Below, one piece after another: positions 25,970-34,752 of a stretch of 64,000 nt of DNA. The notes beneath the pieces were generated by a model. It was not told the origin of the DNA. It saw only the letters and a list, made by a program, of their open reading frames with translations, and ran no database searches. Position 1 is the stretch's first letter, and every line of letters begins with the position of its first letter. Source of the stretch: an uncultured Faecalibacterium sp. GTDB lineage: Bacteria > Bacillota > Clostridia > Oscillospirales > Ruminococcaceae. The DNA lies in assembly GCA_934513205.1 (NCBI GenBank), contig CAKSWU010000002.1, forward strand, positions 62,001-126,000, read 5' to 3'. A program made the translations under genes and the position numbers.

Positions 25970-27274
25970 ATGCAGAACTTTATTTTTATCTCGCCAAACT
26001 TCCCCACGAACTACTGGCAGTTCTGCCGGGAGCTGAAGAACAACGGCATGAACGTGCTGGGTATCGGCGACCAGCCCTACGATGAGCTGAAGCCCGAACT
26101 GAAGGACAGCCTGAACGAATACTACAAGGTGAACAGTCTGGAAAACTACGACGAGGTCTACCGCGCCGTGGCGTTTTTTGCCTTCAAGTACGGCCGCATC
26201 GACTGGCTGGAGTCCAACAATGAATACTGGCTGGAGCGGGATGCCGCTCTGCGCACCGATTTCCACATCACCAGCGGCTTCCAGACCTCGGACATGCCCC
26301 GCATCAAGTATAAGAGCAAGATGAAGGAGTACTATCAGAAGGCCGGCATTGCCACCGCCCGCTATCACATGGTGGACGACTACGCGGGCTGCAAGGCCTT
26401 TGTGGACGAGGTGGGCTATCCGGTGGTGGTCAAGCCCGACAACGGCGTGGGAGCCTCGGACACCCATCGCCTTTCCAGCGATGACCAGCTGAAAAAGTTT
26501 CTGGTCTACAAGACCGCTCACCACCCGGATGTGGCCTATATCATGGAGGAGTTCGTCCGCGCCGAGGTGAACAGCTACGATGCCATCATCGACGCCAACG
26601 GCAACCCCATCTTTGAGGCGGGCAACGTCAGCCCCATGTCCATCATGGACATCGTCAACGACAACGACAACTCCATCTACTACATCATCAAGGACCTGCC
26701 GGAGGACACCCGTGCCGCCGGACGTGCCGCCGTCAAGAGCTTTGGGGTGAAGAGCCGCTTTGTGCACTTCGAGTTCTTCCGCATGACCGAGAATCAGGAC
26801 AGCATGGGCAAAAAAGGCCAGATTGTGGCACTGGAGGTCAACATGCGCCCCTGCGGCGGCTTTACCCCGGACATGATCAACTTTGCCCGCTCCACCAACG
26901 TCTACAAGATCTGGGCGGACATGATCGCCTTTGGCGGCACCGACATGCCGGTGGGCGAGCACTATTACTGCCCCTTTGTGGGACGCCGGGACGGCAAGCA
27001 CTTTGTGTACAGCCACGAGCAGATCATGCAGAAGTACCAGCAGAACATGCGCATGGTGGACCGCATCCCGGAGGCACTGTCCGGCGCCATGGGCAACCAG
27101 ATGTACATTGCCGCCTTCTCCACCCGGCAGGAGATGGAGCAGTTCTACGCCGATGTGCTGGCCACCACCGATGATACCAACGCCGCCGCACAGAAGCAGC
27201 TGACCCGCATCCTTGCGCTTGGCGAGCCGGAGCCTGCGGCTCCGCGCAAGCCTGCCCGCCGCAGGCAAAACTGA
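25970..27274 (+). CDS. ATP-grasp ligase of unknown substrate
   Basis: 434 residues. The N-terminal ~110 residues form a preATP-grasp-like domain; then an ATP-grasp fold: KSKMKEYYQKAGIATARY, GYPVVVKPDNGVGASDTHR (ATP-binding Lys and Gly loop), YIMEEFVRAEVNSYDAI, and the metal-binding E-x-N motif in IVALEVNMRPCGGFTPDM. The pattern resembles carboxylate-amine ligases sometimes annotated as CPSase large-subunit-like. It would join a carboxylate to an amine or similar nucleophile with ATP. A basic tail (RKPARRRQ) ends it. AGAGGAAAGAGGAA precedes the ATG. Third gene of the two-esterase cluster; terminator after. Confidence 0.82.
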   Translation: MQNFIFISPNFPTNYWQFCRELKNNGMNVLGIGDQPYDELKPELKDSLNEYYKVNSLENYDEVYRAVAFFAFKYGRIDWLESNNEYWLERDAALRTDFHITSGFQTSDMPRIKYKSKMKEYYQKAGIATARYHMVDDYAGCKAFVDEVGYPVVVKPDNGVGASDTHRLSSDDQLKKFLVYKTAHHPDVAYIMEEFVRAEVNSYDAIIDANGNPIFEAGNVSPMSIMDIVNDNDNSIYYIIKDLPEDTRAAGRAAVKSFGVKSRFVHFEFFRMTENQDSMGKKGQIVALEVNMRPCGGFTPDMINFARSTNVYKIWADMIAFGGTDMPVGEHYYCPFVGRRDGKHFVYSHEQIMQKYQQNMRMVDRIPEALSGAMGNQMYIAAFSTRQEMEQFYADVLATTDDTNAAAQKQLTRILALGEPEPAAPRKPARRRQN

Positions 27275-27284
27275 TCCGCAAAAC

Positions 27285-27333
27285 AAAAAGCAGCCTGCAG
27301 ACGGTGCGTGAACCGTCTGCGGGTTGCTTTTTT
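27285..27333 (+). terminator. Terminator of the esterase/ATP-grasp cluster
   Basis: Long stem: AAAAAGCAGCCTGCAGACGG with CCGTCTGCGGGTTGCTTTTT (minor mismatches), GCGTGA loop, ending in TTTTTT. Confidence 0.85.
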
Positions 27334-27349
27334 ACGTCCGGGGGTTTTA

Positions 27350-27378
27350 TTGTTCCCTGCCGGAAAGTGTGGTATACT
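27350..27378 (+). promoter_or_regulatory. Promoter of the MYG1-like gene
   Basis: TTGTTC (27350-27355), 17-base spacer, TATACT (27373-27378); start codon 38 bases further. Confidence 0.7.
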
Positions 27379-27415
27379 GACAGACAGACATTTTATGGAG
27401 ACGAGGTAGCTTTTT

Positions 27416-28243
27416 ATGAAAATTCCCGCAAACGGTTTTACCCACGCCGGCAAGTTCCATGCCGACGACGTGTTTGCTACGGCGCTATTGCAAATTCTGC
27501 GCCCGGACATCAGGATCACCCGGGGCTTCACCGTGCCGGATGACTTTGACGGCATTGTGTACGATATCGGCTTTGGCATGTTCGACCATCATCAGGAGCC
27601 CCGGGAGTACCGCCCCAACGGCGTGCCCTACGCCGCCTTTGGTCTGCTGTGGCGGGTGCTGGGCCCCGGCCTTGTGGGCGAGCGGCAGGCCCGGCTGGTG
27701 GACGAGAACTTTGTGCAGCCGCTGGACCTGAACGACAACACCGGCGAGCAGAACAGCCTGTGTGACGCCATCGGCTTCTTCAACCCCGTGTGGGACGCAA
27801 AAGAGGACGCGGATGCCTGCTTTTTCAAGGCAGTGGCGGTGGCAAAGCAGATCCTGGAAAACCAGATCGCCAGCGCCAACGCCGTGAACCGCGCCGATGA
27901 AAAGGTGCGGCAGGCCTACCAGAACTCCCGCGACGGCATCGTGGTGCTGCCCTGCTATCTGCCGTGGAAAAACGGCCTGTACAAGACCGACGCCCTGTTT
28001 GTGGTCTACCCCAGCCAGCGCGGCGGCTGGAGCGCCCAGTGCGTCAACGACCCCAAGACCAAGCGCTCCAAGCTGCCCTTCCCCCAGAGCTGGGCAGGCC
28101 AGCCGCAGGAGGTCATCGAGCAGAAAAGCGGCATCCCGGGCATCAGCTTCTGCCACGCCAGCCGTTTTCTCATCACCGCCAAGGACAAGGACACCGCCCT
28201 TGCCGCCTGCCGTCAGGTGCTGAAGAACAATGGGCGCATCTGA
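27416..28243 (+). CDS. MYG1 family (UPF0160) protein, putative DHH-type nuclease
   Basis: 275 residues. Starts with the family hallmark THAGKFHADDVFATALLQIL (metal ligands His and Asp pair), then YDIGFGMFDHHQ (DHH-like motif), DLNDN, and a C-terminal half with RSKLPFP and GIPGISFCHASRFL. Eukaryotic MYG1 is a 3'-5' exoribonuclease; bacterial members are untested. Soluble. The 3' end overlaps the GIY-YIG gene by 14 bases, which couples the two putative nucleases. Confidence 0.85.
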   Translation: MKIPANGFTHAGKFHADDVFATALLQILRPDIRITRGFTVPDDFDGIVYDIGFGMFDHHQEPREYRPNGVPYAAFGLLWRVLGPGLVGERQARLVDENFVQPLDLNDNTGEQNSLCDAIGFFNPVWDAKEDADACFFKAVAVAKQILENQIASANAVNRADEKVRQAYQNSRDGIVVLPCYLPWKNGLYKTDALFVVYPSQRGGWSAQCVNDPKTKRSKLPFPQSWAGQPQEVIEQKSGIPGISFCHASRFLITAKDKDTALAACRQVLKNNGRI

Positions 28244-28577
28244 GCCGCGGCCCAAGGCGGCGTATGTGTACATGGTGCGCTGCGCCGGGGGCCAGCTGTA
28301 CACCGGCTGGACCACCGACCCCGCCGCCCGCCTGCAGGCGCACCGCAGCGGAAAAGGCGCAAAGTACACCCGCGCCCACGGCGCGGCGGCGCTGGCCTAT
28401 GTGGAGCGCTGTGCCAGCCGCAGCGCCGCCCTGCGCCGGGAATATGCCCTCAAGCATCTGCCCAAGGCGCAGAAGGAGACCCTCTGCGCCGCATGGGCGG
28501 CGGCAGGCTGCCCCTTCGCCGAGAAAAACGACAAGGGCTGGATATCAGCGGATTTCGAGGAAAATTTCTGCCAATAG
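28230..28577 (+). CDS. GIY-YIG domain protein (UPF0213/YhbQ-like)
   Basis: 115 residues. Single GIY-YIG module: AYVYMVRCAGGQLYTGWTTDPAARLQAH, with YVYMV and YTG as the two halves of the motif, the catalytic Arg in AARLQAH, and the Glu region in ALRREYALKHLPKAQK. Family members are small standalone putative nucleases, some with DNA-repair roles. Overlaps the MYG1-like gene. No terminator is obvious in the 119 bases before the next gene. Confidence 0.85.
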   Translation: MGASEPRPKAAYVYMVRCAGGQLYTGWTTDPAARLQAHRSGKGAKYTRAHGAAALAYVERCASRSAALRREYALKHLPKAQKETLCAAWAAAGCPFAEKNDKGWISADFEENFCQ

Positions 28578-28696
28578 CCGGTCTCTTCTTGCTTTTTTGC
28601 GCAGGATGTGGTAGACATAGGGGAGAGATGGAAAACCGCTTTTTTGGGGGCAGGGCAAAAGAGCTTTGTCCCCAAAGACAAAAAGGAGGATAAGAC

Positions 28697-31666
28697 GTGA
28701 GAAAAATCAACGATCTGGGCAAGCGGGCTGCGGCTCTGGCACTTGCTGCCAGTCTGGTGCTGTCCACAGTGCCCCCGGTGCTGGCGGCAGACACCGAAGC
28801 AGACACCCCGCCCGCCCAGACCCAGCAGCAGGAAACTGACGCCGACACGGAGACCGATACGGACGCCGACGAGGCTGCTGCTCTGCCGGAGCTGTCCGAG
28901 GACTGGGCAGTGGAAACCGCCGGGGCAAGCCTGAAGAAATGGGATCCGGATAAATGGAAACCGCCGGTGGATCCGGATAAATGGATCAAGGATCTGATCA
29001 ACGAAGGAATGGATAAAGCGAAGGAAGAGATCCGCAAGAATTCGCAGAAATACATCCCGGAGCATACCCATGAGTATACGTGCGATGGAGAGACTGTTTC
29101 GGAGGCAACCTGCACCAAAGCAAAGCAGGTGAAATACCGCTGCAACTACACATATGATTATCTGATCAAAGATGTTGTGGGGTTTGACCCGACAGAGCAT
29201 GGCATCTATGTGACAGTGCCGCTGGAGTGTAATGATACCAAGGTCCTGTCCGTCGGCACTGAGCTGGGCCACGATTTTGACGAAGCAGCGATCGAGGCGT
29301 TGAAGCCCTGCCAGACAAAGACCTTTACCTGCCGCCGCAATGGCTGCAGCGAGACCAAGACGATCACAGCTACGGCACCGCACACCCCCGGCGAGTGGGA
29401 GGTGCTCAGCTACCCCACCTGTACCGAAAATGGCAAACGTGTCAAAAAATGCACGGAGTGCGGCGAAATTCTGAAAACAGACACTGACAGCGAGGACATG
29501 AAGGAGCTGGGCCATGACTTTGAGGGCGCAGAGTGGGTGGAGGAAGCTGCCACCTGCACCACCCCCGGTCAGCGGTATCAGGTCTGCCAGCGGGAAGGCT
29601 GCAGCGAGAGAAATCTGGATACGGACTACACGGCAGCGCACCCGAAACTGGGCCACGTTCTCAGTGAATTTGTGGACGATGACAAGCCCGGCTGCCAGCA
29701 GCAGACTGCCACTGCCCACTGCACCCGGGAGGGCTGCAGCTATACGGAGCACAAGGACCTGAAAAACTTTGGCGCCGATGGCAAGCCTGTGCCTCACAAA
29801 TACACCACCTACAAGATGGATGAAAATCTGGAGGGAGTCGTGACCCGCTACAAGGGCACCTGCGACTACTGCGGCGAGACGCATTATTTTGATGCGGTTC
29901 CCAACCCGCTCAAGGACGATAAGGACACGCTCAAGGAAAAGACCGAGAACGCCAACAACTGGCTGGGATATCAGGGTGCCATTACCGCGATGGAAACGGT
30001 AAAGGTGGACAACAAAAAAGTGGACGAGCGCGCCGCTGAGATCGTTGACGATGCCCTGAAGGCCGCGCAGGACGCTGTCCGGAATGCAAAGACCAAAGAG
30101 GAAGCCGTTGCCGCGCTGGACCAGATCTCCAAGACCGTAAAGCAGGAGCTGAGCAAGGTGAACATCAGCGCAGGCTCCCTGAATACCGATGTGAAGATCA
30201 GTGCGGACGATCTGAATAAGGCACTGAAGCCGCTGGACGACACGGTGGAAAGCCTGAAGGACAGCCTGAACGACAGCTTCCTGTCGCAGGGGACCATTGA
30301 AAATCTGGTGGACAAGCTGGCGACCGATGTGACGGACAGCTCTGCTCCCCAAAAGGGCATCCATCAGCTGATCTACAACACGGTCTATGATACGGTCTAC
30401 AATGCGATCCCCGGCAACGATACCAAAAAGACTACCGACAACGCCCCCGCCATCCGCGACATGGTGCTGGAACTGGTCGATGATGTGGTGACATCGAATG
30501 CGGGCTGGAACGACCTGACCGATACGCTGGTGGACGATGCCGTGGACCTTGCCATGGAAGAGCTGATGAAGAACGAGAAGGTGGCAAAGCTGCTCAAGAC
30601 CAAGCTTGGCACCGAGACCATGGACGAAGTCCGGGCGGAGATCCGTCAGCAGCTGGTGGATGACCCGCAGTTTATGAGCGATGTGCGCGCGATCGCCGGC
30701 AAGGCGACCGCGAACGCAAAGTACGGCGCAGAAAAGGGCTGGTCCGACCAGAAGATCATGGACCGCCTGCAGGCAGACCTGCTGCCGGACATCACCGTCC
30801 TGGTTTCGGACCGGGTCAACAAACTGGGCGACAGCGCCGAGCAGATCGCCAACAAAAAGGTGGAGGACACCGTCCACAAGTTCCTGCCCGGCAAGCTGGG
30901 CGACTGGGTCAGCAACAAGATCAACGAAAAGGTGAGCCCCACCGTGCAGAACGAGGTGCAGAAGCTGGACAACAAGGTGGAAGGCCTGATCAGCAGCTAC
31001 ATCAAGCAGTTCACCTGCCTGAACCACAATTATGTGGACATGGAGCTGCGCGCCGCCACCTGCACCGAAAAAGGCCAGCGGGGCAAGGTGTGCACCAAGT
31101 GCGGCAAGACCAAGGACAAGTACGACACCGACCCGCTGAATCACGTTGAGGTCATCGACCCTGCCGTGGAGCCCACCGAGACTGCCACCGGCCTGACCGA
31201 GGGCAGTCACTGCAGCCGCTGCGGCGCAGTGCTGACGGCACAAAAGACCGTGTCCATGCTGGACCCCACCATCTACTCGCAGTTCGAACGGGCAGACATC
31301 ACCCCGGCGGAGGCAGAGCAGGCGGGCTACGACAGCGTGGAAGCTGCCTGTGCCGCACTGGATGCCGCGCTGACGCAGGCAGGCTTTGACCCCGCCAGCG
31401 CCGAGCACTTCACCCTGCAGGTGAACAGCAGCATCGGCGCGCTGCCTGCCGACCGCTTCCCCCGCAGCGGCGTGACGGGCACCCTGTCCGTGCCTGCCGC
31501 TGCCGACAAGGCAAAGACCTTCTATGTGGTGCAGCTGTACACTGCCCGCTCCCCAGAACACGAAGCCGGTGACATCGTTGTCACCCCGGTCGAGGTCTGG
31601 GGCAAGGAGATGACCCTGACCGTTTGCGGCCGGACCATCACCGCCATCGCATGGAAGGCAGAGTAA
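28697..31666 (+). CDS. Large secreted protein with repeated Cys modules and helical midsection
   Basis: 989 residues, GTG start preceded by AAAGGAGG; no ATG alternative near. Signal peptide ~1-31 (ALALAASLVLSTVPPVLA, cleavage after VLA). An acidic linker follows, then about five Cys-pair modules (~115-400) of the form H-x-F...A-T-C-T-x-x-G-x...C-x2-C-G/S, such as TCTENGKRVKKCTECGEIL and TCTTPGQRYQVCQREGCS. Residues ~410-780 are helical and charged with recurrent DNK/DD patterns. Two more modules (ATCTEKGQRGKVCTKCG and HCSRCGAVL) lead into a beta-rich C-terminal domain. No LPXTG, no membrane tail. The modules look like small disulfide or metal-binding units; function unknown, extracellular. 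Confidence 0.75.
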   Translation: MRKINDLGKRAAALALAASLVLSTVPPVLAADTEADTPPAQTQQQETDADTETDTDADEAAALPELSEDWAVETAGASLKKWDPDKWKPPVDPDKWIKDLINEGMDKAKEEIRKNSQKYIPEHTHEYTCDGETVSEATCTKAKQVKYRCNYTYDYLIKDVVGFDPTEHGIYVTVPLECNDTKVLSVGTELGHDFDEAAIEALKPCQTKTFTCRRNGCSETKTITATAPHTPGEWEVLSYPTCTENGKRVKKCTECGEILKTDTDSEDMKELGHDFEGAEWVEEAATCTTPGQRYQVCQREGCSERNLDTDYTAAHPKLGHVLSEFVDDDKPGCQQQTATAHCTREGCSYTEHKDLKNFGADGKPVPHKYTTYKMDENLEGVVTRYKGTCDYCGETHYFDAVPNPLKDDKDTLKEKTENANNWLGYQGAITAMETVKVDNKKVDERAAEIVDDALKAAQDAVRNAKTKEEAVAALDQISKTVKQELSKVNISAGSLNTDVKISADDLNKALKPLDDTVESLKDSLNDSFLSQGTIENLVDKLATDVTDSSAPQKGIHQLIYNTVYDTVYNAIPGNDTKKTTDNAPAIRDMVLELVDDVVTSNAGWNDLTDTLVDDAVDLAMEELMKNEKVAKLLKTKLGTETMDEVRAEIRQQLVDDPQFMSDVRAIAGKATANAKYGAEKGWSDQKIMDRLQADLLPDITVLVSDRVNKLGDSAEQIANKKVEDTVHKFLPGKLGDWVSNKINEKVSPTVQNEVQKLDNKVEGLISSYIKQFTCLNHNYVDMELRAATCTEKGQRGKVCTKCGKTKDKYDTDPLNHVEVIDPAVEPTETATGLTEGSHCSRCGAVLTAQKTVSMLDPTIYSQFERADITPAEAEQAGYDSVEAACAALDAALTQAGFDPASAEHFTLQVNSSIGALPADRFPRSGVTGTLSVPAAADKAKTFYVVQLYTARSPEHEAGDIVVTPVEVWGKEMTLTVCGRTITAIAWKAE

Positions 31667-31693
31667 ACCCTGCCGCAACAAACCCCTGAGCCC

Positions 31694-31730
31694 AAAAGCC
31701 GCTGCACAGCGTTTGTGCAGCGGCTTTTTT
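31694..31730 (+). terminator. Terminator of the secreted-protein gene
   Basis: AAAAGCCGCTGCAC (31694-31707) pairs with GTGCAGCGGCTTTT (31715-31728), loop AGCGTTT, with T-run. Confidence 0.9.
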
Positions 31731-31763
31731 GCGTCCCGGGGCAGCGCAGGAAAAGAAAAAGAA

Positions 31764-31808
31764 TGCATATAAACCGCATATATTATAATAGAAATGCATA
31801 AAGATGCA
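31764..31808 (+). promoter_or_regulatory. Putative ARG boxes (ArgR/AhrC operator) upstream of argG
   Basis: TGCATAAAGATGCA (31795-31808) fits the ARG-box half-site symmetry TGNAT-N4-ATNCA; a poorer copy, TGCATATAAACCGCAT, begins at 31764. A TATAAT (31784-31789) lies between them, so an alternative promoter could be covered by the repressor. No argR gene is in the window. Confidence 0.5.
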
Positions 31809-31861
31809 ACATGAACGAAAAACGGGTGCCGGAAGCAAAAAAGGTTTGTATGGTTTTGTTA

Positions 31862-31889
31862 TTGACGAAAAATCCGCGCTGCGTATAAT
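31862..31889 (+). promoter_or_regulatory. Main promoter of the arg cluster
   Basis: TTGACG (31862-31867), 16-base spacer, consensus TATAAT (31884-31889). It leaves a leader of about 90 bases before argG with no clear attenuator. Confidence 0.75.
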
Positions 31890-31984
31890 AAAAGCATCAA
31901 CCGAAACGCAACGGAAGAGGATGCGAAGGGAAAGTGCGCATCAGGGAACAAAAGTGTATTTTTATGAAAAAAGGAGCGTCAACC

Positions 31985-33217
31985 ATGAAAAAGGAAAACA
32001 TCAAAAAAGTCGTGCTGGCTTACTCCGGCGGTCTGGACACCTCCATCATCATTCCCTGGCTGAAGGAAAACTACAACAACTGCGAGGTCATCGCCGTTTC
32101 CGGTGATGTGGGCCAGGGCACCGAGCTGGACGGTCTGGAAGAGAAGGCCAAGGCGACCGGCGCTTCCAAGCTGTATGTGCTGGACCTGAAGAAGGACTTT
32201 GTGGAGAACTACATCTTCCCCACCCTGAAGTTCGGCGCCAAGTACGAGGACTACCTGCTGGGCACCAGCTTTGCACGTCCCTGCATCGCCAAGGCTCTGG
32301 CCGACATCGCCATCAAGGAAGGCGCGGACGCCATCTGCCACGGCTGCACCGGCAAGGGCAACGACCAGGTGCGTTTTGAGCTGACCCTGAAGGCCCTGTG
32401 CCCCGATATGGCCATCATTGCTCCGTGGCGTGAGTGGGACATCAAGAGCCGTGACGAAGAGATCGACTACGCCGAGGCTCACCACATCCCCCTGAAGATC
32501 AACCGTGAGACCAACTACTCCAAGGACAAGAACCTGTGGCACCTGAGCCACGAGGGTCTGGATCTGGAGTGCCCCGCCAACGAGCCCCAGTACAACAAGC
32601 CCGGCTTCCTGGAGCTGGGTGTCAGCCCGGAGCAGGCTCCCGACACCCCGACTTATGTGACCATCCACTTTGAGAAGGGCATCCCCACCGCCGTGGACGG
32701 CAAGGAAATGGGCGCTGTGGAGCTGGTGGAATACCTGAACAAGCTGGGCGGCGCCAACGGCATCGGCCTGCTGGACATCGTTGAGAACCGTCTGGTCGGC
32801 ATGAAGAGCCGCGGCGTGTACGAGACTCCCGGCGGTGCCATCCTGTACAAGGCCATCAACGTGCTGGAGACCATCACCCTGGACAAGGAGAGCTCTCACT
32901 TCAAGGCACAGCTGGCCCAGAAGTACGCCGACATCGTCTACAACGGCCAGTGGTTCACCCCGCTGCGTGAGGCTCTGGACGCTTTCGCCGACAGCCTGGA
33001 AAAGACCGTGACCGGCGATGTGAAGCTGAAGCTGTACAAGGGCAACATGATCAACGCCGGCGTCACCTCTCCGTACACCCTGTACGACGAGCAGACCGCC
33101 TCCTTTGGCGAGGACGAGGACTACAACCAGGCCGATGCTGCAGGCTTCATCAACCTGTTCGGCCTGTCCATCAAGGAGCGCGCAAAGCTGTCCAAGAACT
33201 GGCCTGCTCTGGACTGA
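31985..33217 (+). CDS. argG: Argininosuccinate synthase
   Basis: 410 residues. Condenses citrulline and aspartate with ATP. Has the PP-loop [32 protein letters not shown], the [13 protein letters not shown] segment and [26 protein letters not shown] precedes the ATG at 31985. Its codon choice is noticeably more selective than that of argH-argF, suggesting strong expression. First gene of argGHCJBDF. Confidence 0.98.
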   Translation: MKKENIKKVVLAYSGGLDTSIIIPWLKENYNNCEVIAVSGDVGQGTELDGLEEKAKATGASKLYVLDLKKDFVENYIFPTLKFGAKYEDYLLGTSFARPCIAKALADIAIKEGADAICHGCTGKGNDQVRFELTLKALCPDMAIIAPWREWDIKSRDEEIDYAEAHHIPLKINRETNYSKDKNLWHLSHEGLDLECPANEPQYNKPGFLELGVSPEQAPDTPTYVTIHFEKGIPTAVDGKEMGAVELVEYLNKLGGANGIGLLDIVENRLVGMKSRGVYETPGGAILYKAINVLETITLDKESSHFKAQLAQKYADIVYNGQWFTPLREALDAFADSLEKTVTGDVKLKLYKGNMINAGVTSPYTLYDEQTASFGEDEDYNQADAAGFINLFGLSIKERAKLSKNWPALD

Positions 33218-33292
33218 TCGCAACATTTCCGCTTCCGTGTGTTTTCACACTTTCACACGGGGGTTTTCAAACCGGCATCGTTGCCGGCGGCA

Positions 33293-33325
33293 CCGCCGCA
33301 GGAGCGTTTTCCCCTGCGGCGGCTT
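33293..33325 (+). terminator. Hairpin between argG and argH (partial terminator)
   Basis: CCGCCGCAGG (33293-33302) pairs with CCTGCGGCGG (33313-33322), followed by a short CTTTGCCGTTTTT stretch. It may reduce read-through from argG into the rest of the cluster. Confidence 0.5.
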
Positions 33326-33351
33326 TGCCGTTTTTATAAGGAGTTTATATT

Positions 33352-34752
33352 ATGGCAGAACAACTCTGGAAGGGTCGGTTTTCCAAGGCGGTGGACAGCC
33401 GCGTCAACGACTTCAACTCCTCCATCCGCTTCGACCAGCGCATGATTGCGCAGGATATGCGCGGCAGCGGCGTCCATGCCGCCATGCTGGCACGGCAGGG
33501 CATCATCTCGGAGCAGGACTGTGCGGATATCCTCAGCGGTCTGGCTTCCATCGCGGACGATCTGGCAAGCGGTGCGCTGACCATCGACCCCGCTGCCGAG
33601 GATGTGCACACCTTTGTGGAGCAGACCCTGACCGCCCGCATCGGGGATGCGGGCAAGCGGCTGCACACCGGACGCAGCCGCAACGATCAGGTGGCGCTGG
33701 ATATCCGCCTGACGCTGCGGGATTACAGTAAGACGTTACAGGCCTACATCGTGGAGCTGGTGCGGGTGCTGTGCAAAAAGGCGGCGGAGAACACCGCCTC
33801 CGTCATGCCCGGCTACACCCATTTGCAGCGCGCCCAGCCCATCACCTTCGGTCATGCGCTGATGGCCTACGCCTCCATGCTGCTGCGCGACCTTGACCGC
33901 TTTGCGGACGCCACTGCCCGCATGGACAGCCAGTGCCCGCTGGGCTCGGGCGCATTGGCAGGCACCACCTACCCGCTGGACCGGGATTTCACCGCCGAAA
34001 AGCTGGGCTTTGCCGCTCCCTGCGCCAACAGTCTGGACGGCGTGTCCGACCGTGATTTCTGCATCGAGTTGGCAAGCGCCATCTCCATCTGCATGATGCA
34101 CCTGTCCCGCCTGTCGGAGGAGATCATCCTGTGGTGCAGCTGGGAGTTCAAGTTCATTGAACTGGACGATGCCTTTACCACCGGCTCGTCCATCATGCCC
34201 CAGAAGAAGAACCCCGATGTTACCGAGCTGATCCGCGGCAAGACCGGCCGGGTGTACGGCGACCTGAACACCCTGCTGGTGATGATGAAGGGCTTGCCGC
34301 TGGCCTACAACAAGGATATGCAGGAGGACAAGGAAGCCATCTTTGATGCGGTGGATACCTTGGAACTCTGCCTCAAGACCATTACCCCCATGCTGGACAC
34401 CATGAAGACCCTGCCCGCCAATATGCGCCGCGCCGCCGCAAAGGGCTTTATCAACGCCACCGACTGCGCCGACTACCTGACCAAGAAGGGGATGCCCTTC
34501 CGGGATGCCTACAAGCTGACCGGCTGCATGGTGTCGGACTGCATTGCCGCCGACAAAACGCTGGAAGAGCTGACCCTTGACGAGTTCAAGGCTTACAGCG
34601 GTCTGTTTGAAAAGGACATCTATGATGCCATCGACCTTGTGCACTGCTGCGAGGGACGTACCAGCTACGGCGGACCCAGCGCCGCCAGCGTAGAAAAACA
34701 GATCGCGCTGGCAACGGCGCGGCTGGACGCATGGGAGGAGGAAAACGCATGA
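33352..34752 (+). CDS. argH: Argininosuccinate lyase
   Basis: 466 residues. Cleaves argininosuccinate to arginine and fumarate. Fumarase/aspartase superfamily motifs: LHTGRSRNDQVALD, YTHLQRAQPITFGHAL with the catalytic His, and the signature GSSIMPQKKNPDV with the catalytic Ser. AAGGAG precedes the ATG. The stop overlaps argC by four bases. Confidence 0.98.
   Translation: MAEQLWKGRFSKAVDSRVNDFNSSIRFDQRMIAQDMRGSGVHAAMLARQGIISEQDCADILSGLASIADDLASGALTIDPAAEDVHTFVEQTLTARIGDAGKRLHTGRSRNDQVALDIRLTLRDYSKTLQAYIVELVRVLCKKAAENTASVMPGYTHLQRAQPITFGHALMAYASMLLRDLDRFADATARMDSQCPLGSGALAGTTYPLDRDFTAEKLGFAAPCANSLDGVSDRDFCIELASAISICMMHLSRLSEEIILWCSWEFKFIELDDAFTTGSSIMPQKKNPDVTELIRGKTGRVYGDLNTLLVMMKGLPLAYNKDMQEDKEAIFDAVDTLELCLKTITPMLDTMKTLPANMRRAAAKGFINATDCADYLTKKGMPFRDAYKLTGCMVSDCIAADKTLEELTLDEFKAYSGLFEKDIYDAIDLVHCCEGRTSYGGPSAASVEKQIALATARLDAWEEENA

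Noticed and set aside
28397..31768. ~1,120-codon minus-strand frame opposite the secreted Cys-module protein
   Set aside because: Shadow translation; the plus-strand gene has a signal peptide, ribosome-binding site and recognisable repeats.
31890..31984. Possible leader peptide or riboswitch in the argG leader
   Set aside because: No compact structure, Arg-rich peptide or antiterminator pair was seen; only a short imperfect GATGCG/CGCATC pairing.
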